A program made the translations under genes and the position numbers. From a virus: a stretch of DNA of 41,486 nt. The stretch is from the IMG/VR virus record IMGVR_UViG_3300010392_000222, positions 1-41,486 of that record; one strand, written 5' to 3'. Positions 27,398 through 37,200 of the stretch are shown one piece after another (the first letter of the stretch is position 1; each line of letters opens with the position of its first letter). Below the pieces are notes generated by a model that was not told where the DNA came from, searched no databases, and saw only the letters and a program-made list of their open reading frames with translations.

Positions 27398-27988
27398 ATG
27401 ACAACATCAACGAACCCAGTAGATCAACGAATCGTCGATTCGGATCGGATCGGCCTGGTCAACGAAGTAGCCGAGGGGCTTGGAGCGACTGTTGAGCATG
27501 TCGCCAAAGGTGGAGTTATCCACACCAAGATCGTTCTCACATCCGACACGATCGTTATCAGCGGAGCCGCAGCCGCGGCGTCGAAGGGTGGCGGTACGAA
27601 GCTGCTCGACTTCCCCGCGGGGAAAGTTGTACCCGTCGCGTCTCGGATCGCGGGTCGATTGACGCTTTCGGATACAGCAATGACGACGACAGCCGGCGAG
27701 ATCGGTCTCGGAACCGTTGTCGGTACTGGTGCCGTCGCGGTGCTCGGAGGGACATCGACATTCGAGAACATCCTCGAGGGTGGGTCTCCGGCGCTCGGGA
27801 ACATCACGGCGGGATCGGTCCTCACATTCGCGACATATGACGACGCAAGAACACTTGTTCCGGCGTCTGGGGTGTCTGGAGCTCTGTATCTCAACGCTGC
27901 TACCGCGTTTGCGACTGGAACAACAACCAATCTCATCGCCAAAGCAGGGACCGAGATCGAACTTTGGTGGATTCACCTGGACGCATAA
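27398..27988 (+). CDS. Beta-rich virion protein, paralogue B
   Basis: A 196-residue protein with TAGGAGCACTGAACA before the ATG. It shares with paralogue A the block GEIGLGTVVGTGAVAVLGG plus the following STFE(N)ILEG, conserved at the DNA level (92 bases, five mismatches by eye, 26537-26628 against 27689-27780). N-termini differ. The last residues are strand-like (GTEIELWWIHLDA). The gene duplication suggests a hetero-oligomer or two related rings or fibres in the virion. Confidence 0.75.
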   Translation: MTTSTNPVDQRIVDSDRIGLVNEVAEGLGATVEHVAKGGVIHTKIVLTSDTIVISGAAAAASKGGGTKLLDFPAGKVVPVASRIAGRLTLSDTAMTTTAGEIGLGTVVGTGAVAVLGGTSTFENILEGGSPALGNITAGSVLTFATYDDARTLVPASGVSGALYLNAATAFATGTTTNLIAKAGTEIELWWIHLDA

Positions 27989-27993
27989 TCCAC

Positions 27994-30993
27994 ATGCCAC
28001 AGCAGACACCAAATCCGATCGAGCTCGCTTTCCCGCTCTCTGGGGTAGATCGTTCGTTGCCCGCGCGACAGCAGCTCCCGATGACGACATACGAGCTCCT
28101 CAATGTCCGCGCGTTCCCCCCGTCAAGCGATCGGCTTGGCGGGGGTTCTCGGGAGGGGTATTCGAAGCTCTTTGATACCCAGGGCGGATCCGAGGACAAT
28201 CGGCGGATTCAGGGTCTCGATGTCTTGACAGAAGCGACCTCGATTACAGATCCGAACCAGTTTGGAACCGTTGCGCTCGCTGAGGACTGGTCTACCCAAT
28301 CCACAGCGGACCCGACGGATCTTGGGGATGATTGGCATCCGGTCAGGATCAACTCGGCAGGGGATCCGTTGGATCATTCCAACTTTTCAATCAGTGGCGG
28401 GAATCTACTCCTCGACAGCGGCGACGATGACGACATGGAGCTCATCCTCTCCGCGTACCTCCTCGATAATGCGGTCGGTGTTACGGCGGTCATCACGGCG
28501 GATCGGACCGCATCGACCAGCTTGGACGGATATGGATCAGCGGGGCAGGTTTCCAATGTCGGTCCCGTCCTGGCGGTCTCGAACATCGGCGCAGTTGGTA
28601 TCTTCGCGTGCTTCATCGTCACCGGATCCAACACGATCCAGGCGAGAATCTACGAATACGACGACTTCGTCTTGACCCAGAAGGCGACGAGTAGCGATCT
28701 CACGCTCGACGGGACGGGAACCTCGAGCGACTACACCATCGCACTCACCAATGACGGGGGATCAGTTGAAGCGGTGTTCACGGCGTCGGGAGTATTGACA
28801 GCGGCCGCCGACATCAACGAGACGCTTTCATACACAACGACACTCACAGGCAGGCGCGGGGGGGTCGGGGTCAAGCCCCAGGCAACGGGGGCGGGGATCG
28901 ACAACGCGAGAACCGTCAAGAGCGTATCCCTCACCCAGCTACACCCGCCCGCCAATACGATCTTCTCATCCATCGATCCGACCGCAGCGAATCCGATCGA
29001 TGCGAACCAATATTATCTTCCGAGCTCATTCGTCGGCGTGGAGCGTGACAGCGTCGGAACACTCATCGTCACGGCTGGGGGTCCGACGAGCGCGACGGAT
29101 CCAAACTGGCTCGCGGTGGACGATAGCGGGAACACGGTTTCGGTCACAAACCCAAACCCAGGCAATGCGGCATTCCCGGAAACAAACAACTTCGCTCTAT
29201 ATAACGACACTTCACAGGGGTACGGGCTCGCTCTCAGCGCCGATCCTGCCAATGTCGCGGGGTCCAACGACATCGGATCCCCGATCTTTAGAGCGTCAAC
29301 AGACGGCCGAAACGGTCTGATTATCAAGATGAATGGGAATGTGAACGCAACGACGAAAATGGTCGTTTTTGCGGGATACCACGCTATTGCACTTGTGGAC
29401 AATGTCGCGACCCACCTCGGATCAGGGACATTCAATCATGCGTACTTTCATGCCGGCGGAAACTATCGAATCACCGATAACGGGAGCATACTTCTGGTGT
29501 ATGTGAACGGAATCCTGGTTGATACCATCGATCCGACGGCTCTGGGATCATGGACAACCGAGATCGGGACGGCTCTCGCTCAATACAACGGCGTCGGGGT
29601 CTCGGGCGGGATTGATGCGAGTGGAACCAGCTTTGTCGAGTCTTTCATCGGTCGATCCGACATTGTCCAGGGCGAAGAAGCTCCAACGATCAATGTCTCA
29701 AATGTGAAGAACAAAATGGCGGTTTATAGCGTTGACAAGGTCCAGATCGGGGACACGAACACGCTCACCCTCGTTGATGTCACCGGATCCGTACTCGTCA
29801 ACCCGCTACCGACCTCCTCGAGCTTCAATCGGAAGTTTTACGCGGTCGATGGGAATGATGAGATCATCGTCAACCCAGCAAACAACACTTCGGTAGATTG
29901 GGCGGGTCTTGTCACCGATGGGGCGCTCCCCACAGGATGCCGATTGGTCCAGTTCTTTCGAGGATCAGCGTATCTCGCAGCGACCGATTCGGATCCGTCG
30001 ATCTGGTACAAGAGTCGGACGCTCGACCCGCTTGATTGGGACTATGGAGCGGATCCGCAGGTCTCCAGCGCAGTTGCAGGAAACAACGGATCCGTGGGGC
30101 AGCCAGGCGACGCTATCACAGCTTTGATCGCGTTCGCGGACGATTATCTCTTGTTTGGCATGGCTCGCTCTCTAGGCGTGCTTGTGGGTGATCCTGGCTA
30201 TGGTGGGCAGTTCCAGATCGCAAGCAATGAAGCGGGGATCGTTGGGCCGCGTGCGTACTGCTTTGATGATCGCGGGAATCTCTACTTCGTCGGCGCCGGC
30301 GGTCTCTACACGATGCTCAAGGGCGGGTTCATGCCCGAGCCCGTTGGACCTCGCAAGCTCCGCCGAGCTCTCGAGGAGCTCGACATCGACTCCAACTTGA
30401 TCCAAATGGCGTATCGAGCATCGGATCGGACAGTCAGGATCTACGCGACCCCATCGAACGGCGAAACCCTCGGAACGCACTTCGTATACGACACTCGAAC
30501 AGACGGCTTCTTCTTCGACCAGATCCCGCTCGGGTTCGGTCCGTGGGCAATCGAGCAAACTACCGGAGTCCTGGACATCGATCGAAACCTCGTCATCGGA
30601 TGCAACGACGGCTATGTCCGGCGCCCGGACGACGCGGTCTTTAGCGACGACGGGACCGCGATCGCGTCTCATGTCGAAATCGTCGTTCCAGAAGCACAAA
30701 AGGGCGTGGCCGAAACAATCTGTCAAGAGCTCCAGTTTGTACTCGGGGATGGTGGAGACACAATCACATGGAGATGGTTCGCGGGGAGATCCCCGGAGGA
30801 AGTCCGGTTGCAAACCGTTGGATCTGAGATCGCGTCTGGGACCATCACAGGAACAGGGTTCAAGACTCCGATCGGCTTGCGAGCTGCGGGCGCGGCTCAC
30901 AAGCTCCGTCTGGAAGCGAGCTCGTCAACGGCTCAGTGGTGCATCGAGCGAGTGGTCGCGATGATGGCAATAACCACGGATCGGAGGCGATAA
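27994..30993 (+). CDS. Tail tubular protein B / nozzle-like protein
   Basis: A 999-residue protein. I use ATG 27994; a GTG ten codons upstream is inside the previous gene. Its start follows a common pattern of podovirus nozzles: FPLSGVDRS, QQLPMTTYELLNVRAF and then DRLGGGSREGYSKLF. A long insertion of about 100-330 (jelly-roll-like, Asp/Gly/Thr-rich strands) and a second domain (about 330-560) come next. The C-terminal 430 residues have beta-propeller-like blades (NKMAVYSVDKVQIG, RLVQFFRGSAYLAATD, ITALIAFADDYLLFGMARSL, GNLYFVGAGGLYTM). In T7 the equivalent gp12 forms the tail tip through which DNA leaves. Start and blade pattern support the call; the inserted domains could bind the host surface. 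Confidence 0.7.
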   Translation: MPQQTPNPIELAFPLSGVDRSLPARQQLPMTTYELLNVRAFPPSSDRLGGGSREGYSKLFDTQGGSEDNRRIQGLDVLTEATSITDPNQFGTVALAEDWSTQSTADPTDLGDDWHPVRINSAGDPLDHSNFSISGGNLLLDSGDDDDMELILSAYLLDNAVGVTAVITADRTASTSLDGYGSAGQVSNVGPVLAVSNIGAVGIFACFIVTGSNTIQARIYEYDDFVLTQKATSSDLTLDGTGTSSDYTIALTNDGGSVEAVFTASGVLTAAADINETLSYTTTLTGRRGGVGVKPQATGAGIDNARTVKSVSLTQLHPPANTIFSSIDPTAANPIDANQYYLPSSFVGVERDSVGTLIVTAGGPTSATDPNWLAVDDSGNTVSVTNPNPGNAAFPETNNFALYNDTSQGYGLALSADPANVAGSNDIGSPIFRASTDGRNGLIIKMNGNVNATTKMVVFAGYHAIALVDNVATHLGSGTFNHAYFHAGGNYRITDNGSILLVYVNGILVDTIDPTALGSWTTEIGTALAQYNGVGVSGGIDASGTSFVESFIGRSDIVQGEEAPTINVSNVKNKMAVYSVDKVQIGDTNTLTLVDVTGSVLVNPLPTSSSFNRKFYAVDGNDEIIVNPANNTSVDWAGLVTDGALPTGCRLVQFFRGSAYLAATDSDPSIWYKSRTLDPLDWDYGADPQVSSAVAGNNGSVGQPGDAITALIAFADDYLLFGMARSLGVLVGDPGYGGQFQIASNEAGIVGPRAYCFDDRGNLYFVGAGGLYTMLKGGFMPEPVGPRKLRRALEELDIDSNLIQMAYRASDRTVRIYATPSNGETLGTHFVYDTRTDGFFFDQIPLGFGPWAIEQTTGVLDIDRNLVIGCNDGYVRRPDDAVFSDDGTAIASHVEIVVPEAQKGVAETICQELQFVLGDGGDTITWRWFAGRSPEEVRLQTVGSEIASGTITGTGFKTPIGLRAAGAAHKLRLEASSSTAQWCIERVVAMMAITTDRRR

Positions 30994-31859
30994 TGGCGAT
31001 TGACAAGGGATCAGGGACACCGAATCGGAACCGTCGCCAGTTCCAGGAGCTTGCGGTGGGCGCGGGAACGCTGTTCGGGGATGGGTTGATTTACGATGTT
31101 GACGACAACTCTCTAGCTGTCAAGCTCGCGACGATCTCAGGACTCGCATTCTCATCAACCGCGCTGACCATCGATCTCCGCGACACCACCCCATGCCTCG
31201 AGCTCGTCGCAAGCGGGATCGGCGTCACGACCGCATCATCAAGCGGGCTCACGCAGACATCGACCGGATTGTCCATCGATCTCCGCGACACCAATCCATG
31301 CCTCGAGCTCGATGCAACCGGGATCGGCGCGACGGTTCAGTCATCCGGCGGACTCCAGCTCACTTCGACGGGTCTCGCGCTGGACGACGCATCAGGAACC
31401 GCGTTCCCAACGACGGGTCTCTATGTCGGAAAGGTGTTTTTTCGGACCGACCTGGTCGATTCGTTCGTCTGGGACGGGACAAGCTGGCTCGGAGAGGTGT
31501 ACACATACCACTACGGGCAGAACACATCGACCGCGTATCCGATTGGAAACTTCATCATCAGACCTGTTGGATCTGTCACAGCGGCGAGGCCCCACGGATA
31601 CCCCGTCACCGAGGATTGTAAAGTCATTGGGATGCAGTTCAAATCAGACCTCGATTGGTCTGGAGATATTGAGCTTCGGATGGGTAACACGATCCTGGCG
31701 ACGATGACACTCACAACAGAAATGACCAAGAGCGCGACTTTGAATATCGATGTCGATGCGAGCACAACGAACGGGATGAATATTACTTGTGTCCATTCGG
31801 CGGGATCATTCGCAGATGGTATCTTGTTCGTGAAGCTACGCCGACGAATCACCCCGTAA
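30993..31859 (+). CDS. Fibre- or appendage-like protein with internal repeats
   Basis: A 288-residue protein with TAATG overlap to the nozzle gene and GGAGGCG upstream. Residues 38-130 contain three copies of a 35-residue repeat of the type (S/T)STxLxIDLRDTxPCLEL-xxxGIGxT, the kind of short beta repeat seen in trimeric fibre shafts; each of the first two has one Cys. A segment GLYVGKVFFRTDLVDSFVWDGTSW marks a junction typical of phage tail proteins (the 'V-W-D-G-x-x-W' turn), followed by a beta-rich C-terminal domain that could bind the receptor. Functional assignment is inferred from repeats and location after the nozzle. Confidence 0.65.
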   Translation: MAIDKGSGTPNRNRRQFQELAVGAGTLFGDGLIYDVDDNSLAVKLATISGLAFSSTALTIDLRDTTPCLELVASGIGVTTASSSGLTQTSTGLSIDLRDTNPCLELDATGIGATVQSSGGLQLTSTGLALDDASGTAFPTTGLYVGKVFFRTDLVDSFVWDGTSWLGEVYTYHYGQNTSTAYPIGNFIIRPVGSVTAARPHGYPVTEDCKVIGMQFKSDLDWSGDIELRMGNTILATMTLTTEMTKSATLNIDVDASTTNGMNITCVHSAGSFADGILFVKLRRRITP

Positions 31860-31879
31860 AGCACAAAGGAGGGGCAGCG

Positions 31880-32608
31880 ATGACCTCAGTACAAGACATC
31901 CTCGACGAGTTGAGATCGGGGACCGATGCAGCAAACGCAGCTAACCAGGAGCGGCTCGACCAGATCCTCGCACTTCTCGAAGGAACAGGGGAGGCCGCGA
32001 AGGTGGAAGCAGGGCGAGCAAGCGCAGAGCGGACCGCGTCGGGCGATCAGTCACTCATGGATCGGGGCTTGTTCAATACGACGATTCTCGATTCGCAGCG
32101 CCGGCGCGAGGGTGAGGGGCTTGTCCGGGAACAGAACAACATTGATACCAATGTAGCTCTCCAGAAAGCCGGCGTGCTCGAGCGTGTGACGGATCTCGGT
32201 CCAGACATGAACACGATTATGGCGCTTCTGAATCAGCTTGGGCAAGGCCAAGGCGCCCAGGGTGGACGAGGGTACAACTTCGGAGGCGTGAATCGTCCAG
32301 ACGGTCCGATCGATCCGTTTGGGTCTGGAGGATTCGGGGGGAGCGCTGGCGGAGGAGGAGGATCAGGCGGAGGCGGATCCGATGTCTACAGCGTCACGAA
32401 TCCCAACGGGACGGATCCATTCGCAAATCAGAGCGTCGAGGATCTCCAGCAGGGCGCACAGGGTTCTTCGCCAAACTACTCGGAGGGCGACGACAACCTC
32501 CCACGGATCCCGAGGACAACTTGGTTTATGAACCCAAATATGCGGATCAATGGCGATTATGTATACGATACCCGCACAGGCCGATTGCTCGGGACCAAAG
32601 GCAACTAG
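31880..32608 (+). CDS. Probable internal virion protein, small
   Basis: A 242-residue protein from ATG 31880 with AAAGGAGGGG seven bases upstream. Residues 1-110 are helical and rich in Gln, Glu, Ala and Arg (SVQDILDELRSGTDAANAANQ and on), followed by a Gly-rich flexible linker (FGGSAGGGGGSGGGG) and a polar C-terminal part ending in DYVYDTRTGRLLG. Helix plus Gly-rich linker and a place between nozzle/fibre and the giant ejected protein are those of T7 gp14-type core proteins. No sequence family is recognised. Confidence 0.65.
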   Translation: MTSVQDILDELRSGTDAANAANQERLDQILALLEGTGEAAKVEAGRASAERTASGDQSLMDRGLFNTTILDSQRRREGEGLVREQNNIDTNVALQKAGVLERVTDLGPDMNTIMALLNQLGQGQGAQGGRGYNFGGVNRPDGPIDPFGSGGFGGSAGGGGGSGGGGSDVYSVTNPNGTDPFANQSVEDLQQGAQGSSPNYSEGDDNLPRIPRTTWFMNPNMRINGDYVYDTRTGRLLGTKGN

Positions 32609-32617
32609 GAGGTCGAA

Positions 32618-33811
32618 ATGCCGATTGTTCGCACATATGGAGACGCTGGAGTATTCGGTCAAGGGTCGCACGACGCGGGATTCGCGCTCGGTCGCTCCCA
32701 GCGATTGCAGCAACAACGGCAGATCGACGCCAACTTCATCGCTGATCGTCTCGCAGCTCGGGAGGAGCTCACCCGGATCCGCGCACTCGAGGACCTCGAG
32801 CGATCCAGAAGCAGGCAGAGCGGCGGTGGAGGAGGGTCTCGCGGACCAAGCCGATCCGACATCCAAGACATCATCGAGGGTTACGAGCGGGACCAGAAGG
32901 ACAAGCAGACGATCGAATCGGTTGCGGAGCGGAAACGGGTCGCAAGAGAAACCGAGTCCGCGGGGCTCTTGGCGTCGCTGGATGCTGCGTACAAAGACAA
33001 AGACAAGGATTTGACATACGAGTATGCGCGTGAGCAGTTTATGAACGGGAAAACCATCCCCGAGACGCTACTCAAAGAGATCGGGATCGTTTCACCTACA
33101 AGGACAAAAGCCGACGAAACCGACATTGAAAGCGGGTTCCAGCCCAAATCGAGCCAAGAACGATTGTTCCGTCGATCGATCGAACAGGGGAATCTCGGCG
33201 ACATCGCTGCATACCTGGATCAACAAGAATCGACCAACAAATACGGCGGTCCCAATGATGACGATCCGCTCTCGATGGACGCGCTCGCAGCGAGAACCCA
33301 GCTTGACGCGGTGGTCTCGACAATCTCGGATCGTGCGCAGCTCCGGGAGTATCGCGACGAGCTCAAGAAAGCCGGCGTCAGTGATGAGGCCGTCAGGATG
33401 ATTGACGAAAGAGATGCGGAGCTCGCGGATACCGAAATGAAGGTCAAAGCGCCTGCGGCTTTCGAATCGATCGTCTCAGCGTTTGGACCCAAGCTCCAGG
33501 CGATGCAGGACAAAGAGGGCCGAGCTCTCAACATGGGCGAGAAGCGGAAGCTACTCAGCGGGATCATCAGCACGACAGCGACTTCATACGGGCTCACCGT
33601 CGATCAGATCGGGCAGTACATCCGCGAGAACGACGAGACCCGTCGCATGTCCGAGATGCTCATCCAGAAAGCCCAGGATGCGATCATGGAGAACATGCAG
33701 AGCCAGATCCCGACCGGAGCACAACAGGAGTTCGGCGGCGAGCCGCTCCCGTCCCAATCGCAGATCAGGCGACAGCGCAGACCAGATCGAGCAGTAGATC
33801 AAGGGGGATAA
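32618..33811 (+). CDS. Probable internal virion protein, helical
   Basis: A 397-residue protein with AGGAGGTCG before the ATG. It is charged and helical throughout (QRLQQQRQIDANFIADRL, AREELTRIRALEDLERSRSR, then a Gly linker and long helices at about 85-160 and 220-370) with a basic, disordered end. Such long helical proteins in this place are usually part of the podovirus internal core or DNA ejectosome. I see no lytic transglycosylase motif. The gene is certain; the role is by analogy with T7 gp15. Confidence 0.65.
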   Translation: MPIVRTYGDAGVFGQGSHDAGFALGRSQRLQQQRQIDANFIADRLAAREELTRIRALEDLERSRSRQSGGGGGSRGPSRSDIQDIIEGYERDQKDKQTIESVAERKRVARETESAGLLASLDAAYKDKDKDLTYEYAREQFMNGKTIPETLLKEIGIVSPTRTKADETDIESGFQPKSSQERLFRRSIEQGNLGDIAAYLDQQESTNKYGGPNDDDPLSMDALAARTQLDAVVSTISDRAQLREYRDELKKAGVSDEAVRMIDERDAELADTEMKVKAPAAFESIVSAFGPKLQAMQDKEGRALNMGEKRKLLSGIISTTATSYGLTVDQIGQYIRENDETRRMSEMLIQKAQDAIMENMQSQIPTGAQQEFGGEPLPSQSQIRRQRRPDRAVDQGG

Positions 33812-33829
33812 GCCCCCGAGGAGGACATA

Positions 33830-34270
33830 ATGGCGACATTGAGCATTCACACCGTCTTTTCCGCAACGGTCGGAGGGGAGAAGGTTCGCGTTGTTCGTAA
33901 CACGACTCGCACGATCGGAGCTCAGAAGCACGATCAGATTGTCACGGTTGCAGACAACAACGGGACCGCGATCCTTTGGAGCGCTGCGACTTCACCCATC
34001 GACACATTCACAACGGCGATCATCATCGTTGACCCAGATGACACATACGCCAATGACGCGACTGTCCCGGTTGTCACGGTTGAGTTTCAGGGCTCAGGGA
34101 CGGGTATTTCATCGTTTGCTGTTCGCAGAGAGACCCCGTTTGTGCTCTCGGCCGACGACATTGGGGACTCCATCGACACGCTCGACGAGGTCATCGACAC
34201 CATCACAGCCAAAAATGAAAACGCGGACGACGCCGGCGATGTCGCTGTTCGGATTATCCTGTTCACATGA
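33830..34270 (+). CDS. Small beta-rich protein before the giant gene
   Basis: A 146-residue protein with GAGGAGGACATA upstream of the ATG. It is beta-rich (SIHTVFSATVGGEKVRVV, TFTTAIIIVDPDD, VPVVTVEFQGSG), with a helical segment DSIDTLDEVIDTIT near the end. Its stop overlaps the start of the giant gene (ATGA, 34267-34270), so translation is coupled. This may be a virion protein that accompanies the polyvalent protein. No family is recognised. Confidence 0.75.
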   Translation: MATLSIHTVFSATVGGEKVRVVRNTTRTIGAQKHDQIVTVADNNGTAILWSAATSPIDTFTTAIIIVDPDDTYANDATVPVVTVEFQGSGTGISSFAVRRETPFVLSADDIGDSIDTLDEVIDTITAKNENADDAGDVAVRIILFT

Positions 34271-37200
34271 GCCAGCAACCAACAAACTCGATCGATCTCC
34301 CAGGACTCAGCGACCCATTCGAGGATCTACTCATCGGCGCGTCACCATTGGTGCGCGGCGTTGACTTCGCGATGCGAGACCGACCCGAAGTTATCGGGAA
34401 GGACAAGCGTTCAGCGTGGAACAGATTTTCAGATTGGATCTTCGATGGGGTTCTCCCCGACACGGCGCCCAAGTATCGCGGAGAGGGCGCGACCCAGGAC
34501 GAACGGGAGGCGAAGCAGCGGGCATACGCGAAAAAGCATGGGGAGCGTGACTTTATCGACAAGAACGCTGGGAGCTCGGAGCGATTGGCCGCCGATCTTC
34601 TGGTCGGGTTTGCCGACGAGGGGCAGCTCCCAATGGCGAAGGATCCATCGGAGGATGTCGCGGACGATATTCTCATGGAAATGGCGAGAAACACGCTCGC
34701 CGACGAGAATGCGAGCCCCGAGGACCGAAGATCGGCGGTTGAGACGGTTGGCGATCGTGCATTGAGGCAGATTATCCAGAAGCAGACCGCCGAGGGGAGT
34801 CTCGCGGATGTCTCCAATGGCGACGATCTCGCGAAACGGATTGTCGAGCTTTGGGCGAACGGGAGCACCGACGAGCAAATCGGGAAAGAGCTCAATGAGG
34901 CGGGCTGGGACTACTCGAAGGCGAATAAGCAAGTCGTGGATCGTCTCGGGCAAGAGATCGAGATCCTGAACGCCGAAGGCGAGTTCGGGAAGGCGATGGG
35001 CTTGGGAATGGCTCGATTGAACATTATGAAGAATGGCGGAGCTGCGGATGTCAACACGACGCCCTACGACACGCTTCTAGACGAGTTCATTCGCGCCGAT
35101 GCTGCGAACATGACGAAATCGGATGCGTTCTCGATCGCTGGGACGGATGCGTTTTTATCCACAATCCGGGGAATCGGCCGTCTCACAGGGGTTGGGTACA
35201 CCACTCCGAAGGACAAGGACATTCTCGAGAAGATGACTCAGACCGCATACGAGGAGCATCCAGTGACATCGCTCGCCGGTTCGTTCACCGGCGGGTTTGT
35301 AGATCCAGTGTTCTTCGCGATCTCGATGGGTGTCGCAAAGGCGCCGATCACAGCATTGCAGAAGGGGAAGTATGTCGATGACCTGGTCGCTCGAGGAACA
35401 CCCGTCGCGGTCGCCGAGAAGATGGGAGCCCGCGCGACGCTCGAGACCATCGCGACCCACGGACTCAGTAAATACTTTTTGAATCAAGGTCTCTCGCTCA
35501 AAACCGCTCAGGCAGCCGGGGCGCTGGTGTGGAATACGACCGACGCAGCTCTCACCAATGGACTCGCTGAGGGGATCGTCGCAGGCGGAGAGGGCGCGTC
35601 ACCCGTTGAAATCACATCACGCGCACTCACGGGCGCGGGTACTGGTGTTGTCATGGGTGTTGCATTCGACCGCGCAGCTCGAGGTCTCGATTCAATCTCC
35701 AGAGCAATCGGCGCCCGCGTTCCAAAGGAGGCGACGAAGCAGATTGATATGGCGATCAGCTACGCAGCAGCTCAAGGATCGGATGGACAGGAGTTATCCA
35801 CAACGCTACGAAAGTTCGTGGACAGTCTCGACATGGCAGGGAAGAAGATCGGCCGAAAGCTCACCGTAGGCGAAGTCGAACAAATCGCGACGGCGCAGGG
35901 GATCGATCTTGGTGGATTGGCGGTTGCTCGAACAGCTCAGATCCAAGAGCTCAAGAATCGAAAGGCGGAGGCGAAGCAGAACAGAGGAGAGGCCCCCCAG
36001 GAGCTCTCCGACATCGAGAAAGAGGCAATCGAACGCGGAATCCTCAAGGCCCCAGAGAAGCCACTCACAGACGCAGAGAAGCAAGCCCGCGCAGAGAAGA
36101 ACAACGCCGACCAGGACGCGCGGGTCGTCGAAACCGAGCGGATCGCGAAAGAGCTGGAGTCTGTCCCCGATGAGGAGCTCCGGGAGCGATACAAGACCGC
36201 GAAGGGTGCCGAGCTCGACGCGATCGATCTTGTTCTCTCCGAGCGTGGCGCCCTTGATGCGGAAGGCAAGAAGAGAGGGATTGTCAAAGATCCCCAAAAC
36301 GAGGAGCTCACGCCCGAGCAACGCCGCCAGAAGTCCGAAAAAGCTGATAAAGAGCTTGAAGAGATGTATGGACCGAGTCTCGAGCGGGAGAGCGGCAAAG
36401 CGAGCTCGAAACCCGATTCCGAGAGGGATGATGAGATCGTCCGAACCGTCCGCCGGATGAGTCAGAAGCAGATCGATATTGGAAAGTCGAATCTCGACAA
36501 GCTCAGTCCAGAGGACGCTAAGGACATGAAACGGGTGTTCGCGCAGGTTGAGGATGAACGCCGCCGCTTGTCCAATGACTTCCCTGGTCGCGTCAGTATC
36601 GACAAGCTCGCGGAGATCGAGGCGCCCACGGCCGACGGAGGAAGCAAAGAAAACTATACGAAGTTCCAGCGCAGCAATCTGGAGAACATCGACCATCGCG
36701 GGGATGAGTTCGTCAAGGTGAGGATCCCGATCGAGGGTCTCAAGGTTCACGATAAGGTTGTAGATCCGACGCCGGTTGTTGAGAAGTACCGGGAGCAGAG
36801 CGCAGCGACACGCCCACCAATCGCAGGCGGGCCATCAGCCGACGGATCCGGGGAGTTCTTCATCGCTGACGGCGCCCGTCGGGTTCTGGCAGCTCGAGCA
36901 AACAGTGAGACGGAGATTTCCGCGTATGTCCCCGAGTGGTACGCTGAACAGGAGGGGCTCAGTAACCTACCGAAGCACTTGCGGAAGCTCGCAAAGACGG
37001 TTGACGGCGAGAAGAAGCCCAAGACCGAGATCATTGATCGAACACCCGAGGGGTTTGGTCCGGCGGAATCCAAGCCCAAAGGTGCAAGCGGAGCCCAGAA
37101 GGGGATCACTCCCGATCTGGAGGACGAAATCGCCACCAGAGAAGCGAAGATCAAACGCGCCGAGAAGTTCGCCAGGGAAAGCGGATTCGAAATGGAGTTC

